Shown here: piece after piece, positions 1 to 10,173 of the stretch
How the letters are laid out: the number at the start of each line of letters is the position of its first letter
Numbering within the stretch: the stretch's first letter is position 1
DNA from: Ganoderma boninense
Lineage: Eukaryota; Basidiomycota; Agaricomycetes; Polyporales; Polyporaceae
DNA length: 64,000 nucleotides
Direction: 5' to 3'
NCBI GenBank assembly: GCA_002900995.3
Contig: CM035310.1
Span: 3,620,096-3,684,095, forward strand
Notes under the pieces: model-generated
Seen by the model: the letters and a program-made list of their open reading frames with translations, nothing else
The model's database searches: none
Told to the model about the DNA's origin: nothing
Made by a program: the position numbers and the translations under genes

Positions 1-1022
1 TCGACGTGGTATACAAGACGTTCGACGAGGAGTACTTCCTCTTCATGTCGGTCCGCGGCGTGCAGTTCTACCTCTTCATGGCACAGACCATGGTCGCCAA
101 CATGCTCATGGTGACATCCCGATACACTGACCTGGACCACATCATATCGCATGCAATAGTACTGACCTGGGCTGTTCTGCTTTGGCCAGATCTACACGCT
201 AAACGCGAAGTCCGGCGAGGGCCACCCGAAGGCCGGTGCGCATGCCATCATGTATTCCATCCTTGGAAACAGTGAGTGTCAATAGTCATGGATGGTATAA
301 ACCATTAGTAATAATTTGCTTCGTCCTGAACGCGCCGCGCGCCCGTTTCTGCGTTCTGTGCTCTAGTATTCGGCCTTTGCGCCTTTGCGAGCAACGTGTG
401 GGCCTTCGAGTTCCTCTTCCTCTCTGCTGCAACCAACCTCCTGACTTCAAGTGAGTTGCGCAAGCACCATGCTATTCATTCTATGCACCCCTGCGTAGTA
501 TGCACTGGTCTGCGCGAAGCTGTGTTCTGACGATCGATTCCTTTGCATCCGCTACGGTCTACGCAGTACCGCTGATGCGGGCTTCCCTGCGGCGCAACTC
601 CAACTCCGACACTGCTGCTGCACAGTGGGGACCGCGCGCGGCGCTCAACTTCCTCTGGTCCCGCAGATTCTGCGACGCCGTGCTCCAGTCGGCCGCGGTG
701 TACAGGGTGGCGTCCTTCTCGCTGCTCGTGACCTTTGTCGCGGACCCGAACGTCCTGTTCTACCCGAACATCAGCATCCTCTCCCCCTTGATGGTGCGTT
801 TGGGTTCTCAGGCTTCAGATACGCGTGGAACTCGCTGTGGACGGTTCGCTGATGGCGGCCTCGCCACGCTGGCAGGGCATCGCCTTCTCCCTCGCCGCTG
901 CGAGCAAATATCGTAGTTCGTCCGACTGGGACTCGGATGGAGGTATCCAGTTGCAGGAGGACCAGCTGGTGGAAATGGAGGCAGCTCTGGTCAAGAAAGA
1001 CGAGGACACTGAGGCCCAGTAA
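1..1022 (+). CDS. Seven-helix membrane protein A, 3' part (gene starts before the window)
   Basis: This is the C-terminal part of a basidiomycete-type polytopic membrane protein of unknown function. The first exon in view ends with a helix of the form YLFMAQTMVANMLMV before a GTGACA donor. Later exons encode IYTLNAKSG, a helix-rich FEFLFLSAATNLL, then RFCDAVLQSAAVY and NVLFYPNISILSPLM. The last exon begins near 876 (GIAFSL) and stops at 1020-1022 after a hydrophilic acidic tail. The same landmarks in the same order occur in seven other loci of this window, most closely in gene D. Splice sites follow GT...AG with short introns. The N-terminal helices lie outside the window. No enzymatic motif is visible, and a receptor-like or transport role would be guesswork. 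Confidence 0.75.
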
Positions 1023-1179
1023 TGCGGGCTGTGACCGAGTGTTGTTCGGAGCGACGCGACTCGATCACAGCCTTCCCGAGCCAGCACAATGTACGGCCAG
1101 TCCATGTCCTTTGCAGAGCTCTGGCCAACTAGTGGATACCAAAGCATGTAGCAGCGCATCTGCCACGGTACCGACGTAT

Positions 1180-2038
1180 TTACAGTCCTTGACAGCCACC
1201 TCGAACACATCCGGCAGCATCATCCCACACCCACCTTCTCTCCACCACATCCCGCTGCCGCATATATGCCGTGCGCGCCTTGCACAGCCCGAAGTCCGCC
1301 GCCGCCATCCCCTCGATGCGCCCCGCGTCGTACTCCTGGAAGACATCGCAGTCGCCCAGCGCGAGGCCCGCGACATAGACATCTTCGCGGATGCAATCGC
1401 GTGCCCGCGCGCACTCCGCCGCCTGCTCGCACCTGCGCCATCATGTGCATGATGGTTCGCCCCAGATCCGGATCCATTTGAAGACGTCCCTGAGTTAGAA
1501 CGCAGTCCAGTGCGTCGCGAGCTGGCCGCGCGCGCCGACTGGGAGACAGAGCTTGAGGCTGGCAGGCGGCAGCGAGGTGCTCGATGGCACAGTCAGGCCA
1601 CGTTTAGCCGTCCACCAAGCGCGGTGCTCGAGTGTGCATATCTTGTACCAAGATACGGGGGGAGTTAAGGGTGTCGCCGTGAGGCGGAGGATGTTGACGA
1701 CGTCGATGGCGGTGTCTTGCGGAGGGCGCGTGAGGCCGCGCTGCCACTGAGATCCGTCGAAGTGGTTGTACTTAGTCGAGAGAGTGTCGGGTGTAGAATC
1801 GCTTGAGAACTGAGAGTGCATGTGGTCAAGAGACCCTTGAAAATGCGGGAGCGATGTCTCCTGCGAGGAGAGTGAGGTTGCCGGCATCAAGCCAGAAGTC
1901 GGCCCAGGTATACCAGCGAGCGAATTTTACATGGCCATCGGCGGGGTCGAGCGACAGACACTGCGGGGGCGACGAGAATGAGGGGTTTGCACTGTCAGGT
2001 CTGTGACGGTGTTGAAAAGAGCCAGAATCGAGAGTCAT
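1180..2038 (-). pseudogene. Decayed BTB/POZ-domain gene (BTB-1)
   Basis: The ATG at 2036-2038 opens a reading frame ending in WADFWLDAGNLTLLAGD, which matches the start of the BTB domain in the intact paralog at 6140-7346 (PDFWLDDGSLILIAGR). About 80 codons of BTB core are then missing and the frame closes. Sequence matching the middle of the paralogs (YNHFDG..., DTAIDVVNILRLT, then a CAIEHLA segment) and the C-terminal piece FGLCKARTAYMRQRDVVERR follows in different frames down to a TAA at 1180-1182. The deletion plus at least one frameshift make a functional product unlikely. It lies tail to tail with membrane protein A. Confidence 0.6.
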
Positions 2039-2348
2039 AGTGCCACGTCGCGAAAAGGGAGCAATAAGGAATCAGGAAGGGCCGCCGTCTGACGCAGGCC
2101 CATCGAGCACTCACGCGCACGTTTCTGCAGTCGCGGTCGTAGTCAGGCACGTGCTGCGACACTACGCGATTTTCGTGGCCAGGAGTGACCCGGATGGGTC
2201 GACGATCTTGTGAACCTTTCGCTCAGCTAGCTAGGCCGCGACGACAATGTCCGACCTAGACACTCGTCCTTTGAAGCTCACCAGGCGTCTGCATAACTGT
2301 AATGTATGTAGGAGCGAGTGTATCCCATGATAGAAATTGGAGGTTGTA

Positions 2349-2825
2349 TGGTGCAAGGCGCTTAGTCACCGCTACTTTTGTACTCCTCCTCCTCCTCCCC
2401 CATATTTGCCGAAAAGTCCAATGTTTTTTGACCAATCGACTCCGTTTGAGGAGAGGAACAAAACTGTCAAGGCGATTTTCGAAATTCGAAAAACTGACGG
2501 AGTTACAAATTTGGCAGGTCGCCAAATTGGCCAGTGATGGGAAATAACTTCCAAATATGGTAAGAGAACCCTAAACGAGCACCTTAGACGCCCTCCTCCA
2601 GTTGCCTGAGTATATGGTCATTGTCAGAAACCACAGGAAAAGCGGTCAGTTGCCCTCCCAGTGAGTGTAAGCTGCTCCTCATGTATTATTCCTTGACCTA
2701 CAGGTCAGGCATATGTGACATCGGACCTATCTGGCGGGCGCCTTCCAAAGGCGCTTAAGTCAGGTCGACCTCCGGGCCAAATTGGCCACTGTCCAAAAGT
2801 AGCGGTGACTAAGCGCCTTGCACCA
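2349..2825. mobile_element. Small non-autonomous inverted-repeat element (MITE-like, TA-flanked)
   Basis: A perfect 32-bp inverted repeat bounds this 477-bp segment (2349-2380 against 2794-2825). Each end is flanked by TA (2347-2348 and 2826-2827), the target duplication expected of Tc1/mariner-type transposition. The interior holds no coding potential. It has a purine/pyrimidine-skewed (CTC)n stretch near 2383-2400 and two short related motifs built around CCAAATTGGCC near 2523 and 2776. It sits just downstream of the truncated carboxylesterase. No transposase is present, so mobility would have needed one supplied in trans. Confidence 0.75.
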
Positions 2826-2916
2826 TAGGGCTGATAACGTACGTACGGGCACACTCGGCCACAGATTCTGTACCGATATGTTTGCCACTGATCCGAGTCT
2901 GCAACAGTCGGCTCCG

Positions 2917-3894
2917 TCATTGGTTGAAATCGGCAGCCACAGAATTGAGCAGCGAGATCTGCGCGGCGCGGTAGTCGTCCGGGATGATAGCGAACGTCGC
3001 GTTGAAAGATTCGGAGGTGAGGTTCGTCGTGGCGAACTGGATGAGCACCTGCAGAGCCACATTGCCCAGGTTCCACGGTCATCAGCGGAAATTCGCAACC
3101 TTTGGTACGTGGAGTCGGAACGCACCTGGTTGTCGGATTCATACTCCGGCCAGACAGTTCCTGATGACAAGTAAAAGCACATCGCGCCTCCGTTAGCAAC
3201 GCCGCACGAGGACACGAGTCGCCAGTCCCGGAACGCGACACGTACTGGCGAGGCCCTTGCCGTCGTTCGGCGTCCCGCTCACCGCGAACGACACCCAGTA
3301 GTCCACCATCGCCCGTGCCAGCAGCCCGCTCTTCGCATTCGCAGCTCCGACGGACGAGAACCCATACACGTACGGAACCTCAACGCCATGGTACACTGCG
3401 CGACGCACGCGAACGACAAACGTCGTCAGCCTTCCCTGCGCACTCAACTCAGACATGCCAAAAATCATACGCACCTCCGAGCGAGGGGTCCGCCGCAGCC
3501 GTGTTCTGGTCCGCGAAGAGGTAGCCGTACACGCGCACGCCCGCGGCGGCGGCGGCCTGCATCCACGCGCGGCGCGGCGCGTGGATGATCATGTCCCCGA
3601 AGAGCGCCGCGGTGCGCTTGTACAGGGCGCCCGCCCCGAACGTCTCGTTGCCCGTCCCGAACGGCGAGCCGTCCCGATCCGCGTCCCCGGAATACAGCGC
3701 CCGCAGCGCGTCGACCTCGTCCTGAACAGCGGGGGTGAGCGCCTGCGGGGATGGGCTGAACGCGTCGAGGACGAAGGCGACGAGGTCCGCGGTCGAGGAG
3801 AGGGTCTGCGGCACGAACCCCGTGCCCTCGTCCAGCACCGCGCCTGCGATGAACGGGATCGCGGTATGCCTCTGAGTCCCTGAACGTCTTCAAA
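2917..3894 (-). pseudogene. Type-B carboxylesterase/lipase, 3' half only
   Basis: The fragment encodes the C-terminal half of a fungal secreted type-B carboxylesterase. It begins at an exon (HTAIPFIAGAVLDEGTGF) whose DEGT carries the family's catalytic Glu. It continues through GDMIIHAPRRAW, an AVYHGVEVPYVYGF segment with the catalytic His, VDYWVSFAVSGTPNDG, TVWPEYESDNQ, and the terminal FAIIPDDYRAAQ...FNQ. The stop is at 2917-2919. Introns with GTGCGT or GTACGT donors join these exons in correct phase. The half with the oxyanion hole and the GxSxG nucleophile is absent: upstream of 3894 the sequence no longer resembles the family and the divergent F-box gene starts at 4012. The remaining exons look undamaged, so the truncation may be fairly recent. 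Confidence 0.7.
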
Positions 3895-4011
3895 CTGATC
3901 CCCACTCCCTCCATTAGCCACGGCAGTCTTGCGTCTACTCATATTTTAAAGGTGAGAAAGGTGAGAGTACTCTGTATCGAATGTAGATCTGTGTTGAATA
4001 TCCTCCAGGAA

Positions 4012-5877
4012 ATGTCAGACATTCAGTCAGGCGTGCCCTCAAAGGCGGCAGTAGGCGTTGCGCTAACGAACCACGACATCTTGTGCCACATCTTCGAAAC
4101 CGACAGCGGAGCAGCAAAAGGGGCGAGGCTTTCACGGAACGACCTTTTACAGTGTGCCCTCGTGTCTCGCGCGTTCTGCGAACCCGCCTTACGCACTCTA
4201 TGGGGCAACATGTCGTCGCCCACACCGCTTTGGCGACTCTTGGTGGGCACTCTCTCAAGGCCAGAGTACATGTTCGAATACTTCGACACCGTAAGTTCTT
4301 CCCCGTTCTCTCGATTTCGAATGCCATTATTTGATAACCAGACTCAGTTCTATCCCGAGATCCTCTCCGAAAAGTTGTACATGGATCCTGCTCGGTGGGC
4401 CCGCTTCCAGTGGTACGCGCGGTTGGTCAAGAAGCTCAACATTACGAACCTGCGCTGGGAGTACCAGCACAAGGAGCTCATTCAGGTTCTCATCGCCCAC
4501 AACGGCGGGGAGACCATCTTCCCGTCCCTGCGGACTCTCTGGTGGCCGCCCTCCTCGTACTCGGAGTCCTCGTACTTCCCTCTGTTCACTTCGCGCCTCC
4601 GCTCTGCTATCCTTGACTTCGATCGCTGTACTGCAGGAGATCTTCTACTTCTACGTCCTCCAGCCGAAAACCCTGAGAGCTATGGGTTCCTCTCCCGGCT
4701 GCTCGCGTCCTCGCCAAGGTTGGACCATCTTACGCTCTGCACGCCGTTTCACCGCATCGGGACGAACTTCTCAGGTCTCATCGCCTCGTTCGAATACCTG
4801 AAGGTCTTGCATCTCACAGCCCGGATTTCACTCACATCGTTCTGCGAGCTAGTCGCTCTCCCCCGCATGGAATACCTAGACGTGTTCCACGTCAGTCTGG
4901 ATGACCTAGTCCACCCGCCATCGCGAGCCCCATCCCGGATCCGCGCCCCGCACCTGGAGTTTCTCCACGTCGGCGGAACCTGCCTCTCGCTAACCCAGCT
5001 CTTCCTCGCGCTCAACGCCGCCGCTCTCGTATCCGCGTCAGTCCGCGCCATGTGGGACTCAGACGCTCCCCCGCGCACAATGGCGACCGCAGACGGGTCC
5101 TCGTTCGTCGACTACGACTACGCGACGTGCATCGCAGCACTCGCCACCGTCTCCTCGCCTGCCGCGCTCGCAGACTTGCACATCAAGCTCGACGACTCCG
5201 ACGACGGCGGGCCGCGCATCCGCGCGCACCTGCTCGCCCTCCTCCGCCCGCTCCTCGCCTTCCCCAACATCGCGCGCTTCGTCCTCGCGTGCCCGGCGCT
5301 CGGCCTCGTCGCGGCCGACGACGACTTCTGGGCTCTCAGCGGCGCGTGGCGCAACCTGCGCCACTTCGCGCTCGTGTGCGCGCACTGGGACCCCTGCGTC
5401 GACGTCGACGCGGAGGGCCTGATTCCGACCCCGACCCCGATACCGACGCCGCAGGTGCTCGAGTGCTTCCGCGAGGACTGCCCGGACCTGCGGGAGCTCT
5501 GCTTACCCCACCTCGACCTCCATGAGGACGTGCCGCCGCTGTTCACGCGTGTCCCGAAGGGACGTCCGGGTCGTGGACGTGGGCATGGACTGGTGCGCCT
5601 GTCGCTCGGGGCGCAGGGTGTGGAGGAGGACGAGGAGGACCGCGTTCGGGAGCTGGCGCGCCTCGGCGACGACGCGGACAATGACAAGGTCGGCGAGTGG
5701 GCGGCGTACATCCTCCGCCTGTTTCCCGGCGTGAACGGGGAGGAGAGCCTCCAGCATTGCAGGTGGAACGGGGCGTCGGCTGGCTGGATGAAGGTGTTTG
5801 AGCGCGTTCGCGATCTCGGCAAGGCTCTCCAGGGGTCTGTGGCGACCGACGTGGTCGGGAAGTTGATGAGGCGCTGA
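4012..5877 (+). CDS. F-box-like protein
   Basis: A predicted protein of about 604 residues. The region after the ATG at 4012 (residues about 8-60) has the pattern of a divergent basidiomycete F-box: LTNHDILCHIFE, then LLQCALVSRAFCEPALRTLW. This would recruit SKP1 in an SCF ubiquitin ligase. The rest is a long leucine-rich but irregular region, the usual substrate-recognition part in these fungi. The frame is open upstream to 3952, but that codon is GTG, so the ATG at 4012 is preferred. A likely 51-bp intron at 4291-4341 (GTAAGT...CAG, branch-like TGATAAC) keeps frame and would be missed by an ORF caller. The stop is TGA at 5875-5877. Substrate unknown. Confidence 0.75.
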   Translation: MSDIQSGVPSKAAVGVALTNHDILCHIFETDSGAAKGARLSRNDLLQCALVSRAFCEPALRTLWGNMSSPTPLWRLLVGTLSRPEYMFEYFDTVSSSPFSRFRMPLFDNQTQFYPEILSEKLYMDPARWARFQWYARLVKKLNITNLRWEYQHKELIQVLIAHNGGETIFPSLRTLWWPPSSYSESSYFPLFTSRLRSAILDFDRCTAGDLLLLRPPAENPESYGFLSRLLASSPRLDHLTLCTPFHRIGTNFSGLIASFEYLKVLHLTARISLTSFCELVALPRMEYLDVFHVSLDDLVHPPSRAPSRIRAPHLEFLHVGGTCLSLTQLFLALNAAALVSASVRAMWDSDAPPRTMATADGSSFVDYDYATCIAALATVSSPAALADLHIKLDDSDDGGPRIRAHLLALLRPLLAFPNIARFVLACPALGLVAADDDFWALSGAWRNLRHFALVCAHWDPCVDVDAEGLIPTPTPIPTPQVLECFREDCPDLRELCLPHLDLHEDVPPLFTRVPKGRPGRGRGHGLVRLSLGAQGVEEDEEDRVRELARLGDDADNDKVGEWAAYILRLFPGVNGEESLQHCRWNGASAGWMKVFERVRDLGKALQGSVATDVVGKLMRR

Positions 5878-6139
5878 GTGGTCCTGTTGTTGCGTGCGGT
5901 CGAGTCGAGTTTACATATTTTAGCGTACATAATGATAATCGCAGAGTTCGGCGCGGAGGGTGCCTCTCCCGGTCCGACGCAGTGGCGCGTAGCGCGGTTC
6001 GTACTCCTCCACGGCTACGTCCTTTCGTCATTTTCTTTCAGAATATCTGGTTGTCCTCAAATAGGATGTGTATCGATGCTAGAATTGGTATGCAGACGTA
6101 GAGGGCGAATACCCCCATAAAATATAGCGCACAGTGCAC

Positions 6140-7346
6140 TCAATCGCTAGAACTGTACGCGTCCCAGTCAATACCACCAGTACTCTTGTCCGCGTCCAAG
6201 TCGCGGCCGCGGCCGTCCGTAAACCCACACTCATCGACGCCCAACCCGAATATCACCGGGAGCAGCATCCAGATCCTCCTGCGCTCCTCGACGTCGCGCC
6301 TTAGCATCTCCCCCGTGCACACCTTGCACAGCCGAAACGCGAGCGCGTTGACCTCGATGAACTCGCGATGCAGCGCGAGCGCATTGCACTCGCCCCGCGC
6401 ACCCGGCAGCGCGAGGTCGCGGAACCGCGCCCGCGCCGCCGTGCACGTCCTGCTCGTCCTGCAGGGCACATCCGCGCTGCCGGTGCCGGTGTATGCCGCA
6501 GGCGAGAACACGCGCTCGACGCGGCGCACGAGCTCCCACGCGAGCGTGTTGCGCGCGGCGATGCACAGCTGCAGGTCGCCCGTGGAGAGGTGCTCGACGG
6601 ACCCGTCGCGCCGCGCGTACCCCTCCACCATCGGCGCGCCGAGGTCGCACAGGAGGTAGAGGGCGTAGGGCAGCAGCGAGGGCGCGTCCATCTGGCGCGC
6701 GATGTTGACGACGGCGATGGCTGCGCGGGCGGGGGGGAACAGCGTGGAGAGGTCGGAGTAGTGCCAGTCGTACTCGGCGAAGTGGCTGGTGTAGCGCTTC
6801 TGGAGGACGCACAGCGCGCGCACTTCGACTTCGGGGCATTTGTACTTGTGGGCGAGGTGGATGGCGGCGTGGACCTCTGGGAACTCGTGGACGGGCGACA
6901 GGTCGGAATCGCGTATCCTGCAATTTGGGCAGGTGAGGATGGGGCACGATGTAAGCACGAGACACGGGCAGGGGCCTGGCAAACACGCACATAAGTGGTG
7001 AACATGGTATCAGGTATTGGAGGAAGTCGCGCAGGTCCTCCGGATGATCGGGCAGGCGAACGACGGGACAGCCGTCGAACATCTCGGTCGCGTCGGTGGA
7101 TCCAGTGGCGAACATGTCGGCGAATACGACTGACTTCTTCACGAGAATACTGCGGAAGACGCGGAAGGCGGTGCGGCCAGCGATGAGGATGAGACTGCCG
7201 TCATCGAGCCAGAAGTCGGGATGGCGAGTAAATACCTCCTGGCCTTCTGAGGTAGGTTCGGCAGGGTCTCCGTGGGCGACGATGAGGAGTGTTTGAGTCG
7301 TGCTGGATGTTCTACGGCGTTTGTTGGAGCGAGTATTGTGTGCCAT
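6140..7346 (-). CDS. BTB/POZ-domain protein (BTB-2), intact
   Basis: Two exons, 7346-6991 and 6917-6140, joined by an intron with GTGCGT donor and CAG acceptor in matching phase. They encode about 377 residues. A basic start (AHNTRSNKRRR) is followed by the BTB domain: HPDFWLDDGSLILIAGR, FRVFRSILVKKSVVFADMF, then GCPVVRLPDHPEDLRDFL. A helical C-terminal region has the IHLAHKYKCPEVE and VEHLSTGDLQLCIAARN landmarks shared by all BTB copies here. A Cys-containing motif near the end (FRLCKVCTGEMLRRDVEERR) also recurs. BTB domains dimerise and often act as Cullin-3 adaptors, but the target is unknown. An alternative ATG lies in frame at 7371-7373. This is the best intact single-unit reference for the five other BTB loci. 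Confidence 0.8.
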
Positions 7347-7373
7347 CGCGTTGGGGTCGCACTTGGGTAGCAT

Positions 7374-9682
7374 CAACAGCAGTGAACGCAACAACCAATG
7401 GCGCAGTGTCCATCGATTGGCAAGGTCCGCGTGACATATCAGTCATGTGCCGTGACACCACGCGTCCGCCACCACGAGTTCGAGCGCAAGAACTACACTT
7501 CCATCAAAAGCATCGAATTCCTCAATAGGGCAAAGCAATACCTTGCGTTCACTACACGGTAATTTTCGACTTTATGTAAAGTCGATCCCGATAGCCCGTA
7601 CCACCATTAATCACCACCATGCTCGAGGACGTCGTGGGCTGTTCAGACTCGCCGTCTGGTATTCTCCCGGAGATCTCATATTCGCGGCGCGGGACATGCA
7701 ACGGGACGTTCAGCGCAGGTCCCAGTAGGCCAGCCGCCCGACGAGCCACTACAAATTGACGTCGAAGAACCCAAGTCAGGCCCTGCGCACCAGAACTAAG
7801 CGACTCCAGAGAGAGGTGACGCGGCGATTTTAGAGACTCGGATAATCCGTCACTCCTGCGCCCGGCGTCCCTGTCGGGGAGTATGGCGGCGAGATGTGGA
7901 GTAGCGTGGCAACTCGAATGCCCTTCGCGCGAAAGCACTCACCAACGTCTTCCCCAGCAGAGCCGTGTATCTAAATCCGTTCTAACACGCGGCCCAAGAG
8001 TAAGCGCGCATTCCCCTTCAAGTGCGGGGCGAGTAAGACAGGAAGCTTGAGGCCACGAGCGTTACAAGGCCAATCGCATAGACGGCAGGGTAGAGGGTAG
8101 AAGAACATTGCCAGACCTCGCCCGTCCATGGTACTCACATCTGAGATGATCAGTGAACCGCTCGAGGATAGTAGCGAGGTCATGAGCGACAAGAGGGGGG
8201 CCGGTTTTTCTCCGAGCCGGGTGGACGCCTGTATCCTGTAGAAAGACAGTTCCCGGGAAGGTTTGACGGGACTGGGGCGCTGGGCGTCGGACATGGCGCA
8301 ACGGAAATACATTTGGATACACACCTTGGCACAGCGCCGTAAGACATGGAGTCCATAACGTGGACCAAGGGGCGCGGGTCTGACTCTTTACACCTGGATC
8401 AGAGTCCGGGAGGGAGACATGGCCTTGAAAAGGGGAGAATACTTAGCTGCAAAGCACAGCCATTTAGCACCAGTATTCTGCGTCAGTATGTCTCTACCGA
8501 AATACTGTTTATGCATGTCCTCGCACCAGAGTGTCCTTCGAAAACACCAACACCTCGTCTTCCATGGGTTCCTGCCGAACGGTCCTCCAGCATTGTTATC
8601 GTCTCCATCTCGTTTCCTTGTGATTCGTGCCGATATATGAACATGAAATAGATACGATTTGATCGAGCAGGCGGGCTGGTGAGCATCCAGAACGAAGAGA
8701 CGTAGGTGGATGTGGGGGTGGGTGGTGGTGTAGTCGAAGGTGGGCTGGGCGTCTCCGAGTGCACTCTCTGCCTCCACCCACCATCCACAGTACGCGTCAT
8801 GACCTGGATATTCGTATATTCGTGGCAAGTGAGCAGAGCAGCAGACTGGCAATGACTGATTTGGGACTATCCTGACTTGAACTATGCAGGGGCGCCCTTG
8901 TCTCCCGAGGCAGACGATAAATGACCTTGTTGCCGTGGAGGCAGGACCGTCATAAGCCCCTTATCAGGCCAGCCTCGCGGAAATCATGCTTCAGAATCAC
9001 GTACACCGCGATGCAGTTGGAAGCTCCGCCGTCCTGTCAATAAGACGACGTCGATGGGTTCAAAGGACGTAAAAGTGAGTTCTCTCTCAACACTGTTATT
9101 TTTCGCATTACATTTGGATCGTACAGGTGTGGTTGCTGTATGCGCACTCGGACTAATCACTAGGACCCGAGAAGTGGACTGCAGGTCTGGCTGGATGCTG
9201 AGCGGTGAACGTTGAACGTTGGACGTAGAACTGCCCGGGCCCCCCACTCCACCCCCGCATAGCAAGGAGTGCTAGTGAATAGCGATCTAGCCATATCAGA
9301 CTTCCGCGGTTCATATGCCACACTCTGCGCGACGCGTTGTATTGAGGTTGCCTGCTGCGGACCAATCTCCGACTGATCAGGAGATTGGCAATTTACGGCG
9401 ACCCCACGGCTCCGACGTTCACGCTGCCAGATCCCTTCAAATTCACCGCACATGCCCTGTGCTCCCCGTCCTTTCGCACCGCATTCAGATCCACGCAACA
9501 AGCAGGTCTTGGGTTGGTCTGCTGTTGTTCAGGCCGATACGCATCGGCTGTCGTTGGGGTGGACATTGTTAGTGTTTTCTATGCACCGCTTGTGGCTTAT
9601 CACGTAAGATGTCAAATATGTTAATCCCCGTGCACTGTCACTGACTTTCCATTTCGACAGGAAATCAAATCGATCTGCGCAG
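7374..9682. other. No confident gene
   Basis: About 2.3 kb between the BTB-2 start and a small candidate gene. I see only short overlapping open frames on both strands, with no family motif and no convincing chain of splice-compatible exons. Near 9661-9783 a stretch between CAG and GTCAGT could be an exon and is considered with the next feature. It may hold promoters of the flanking genes or a lineage-specific gene I cannot resolve. Confidence 0.4.
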
Positions 9683-10058
9683 ATGTCGCGGTCTACAGGA
9701 ACCACGACGGGCATATATACGCATCCTGTCCTGATTGCAAATGTCTGCTCCCCAATATTCATCCCACCACACCCACCACGCAGGTCAGTAGACCCCTTCC
9801 GGACACTGCCTCATCCTCACACGCCTCGACCACCGCGTCACTGTCAGCAACGAGGCTGTCTTCTTCATTGCCTGCGCGGGGTTCGAGTTCGAGTCGGATC
9901 CTTTGTTTGACCGCACTCTAAAGCACACGCAGTCCGGATTCTCACCGCCTCGCCTCACGTTCCAACGCATGCACCTCCAGCAATCGTCCTCAAAAGAACT
10001 CCAGTACACCTCTTCGAGGCCCCAGCACTTCTTTCAAACCCCACCCAAAGTACAGTAG
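9683..10058 (+). CDS. Candidate small gene, product unknown
   Basis: Two exons can be joined in phase: 9683-9783 (ATG start, GTCAGT donor) and 9848-10058 (after CAG, TAG stop). They give about 103 residues. The second exon reads like coding sequence (NEAVFFIACAGFEFESDPLF, then LTFQRMHLQQSSS). It ends 115 bp before the HET gene on the same strand, so it could instead be part of an alternative 5' region of that gene. I recognise no domain. An alternative frame through 9661-9783 (EIKSICADVAVYRNHDG, CPDCKC) is also coding-like but does not splice in phase to the second exon. Confidence 0.3.
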
Positions 10059-10173
10059 TCTACGCCTACACCATCCGGTACGTCACTCGCTCCCCTAGTG
10101 CAGCTCGAGTCTTGGACAGCGTGTGCAGTGATAGCATACCTATTGATTTATTCTCCACGGCGTCACAGACGAC

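Noticed and set aside
3952..4011. N-terminal extension of the F-box ORF
   Set aside because: The first codon is GTG; the in-frame ATG at 4012 is followed directly by the F-box-like region, so the extension is unlikely to be translated.
5118..5930. 270-codon ORF antisense to the F-box gene
   Set aside because: Low-complexity Arg/Ser-rich translation typical of the reverse frame of GC-rich coding DNA; no motif.
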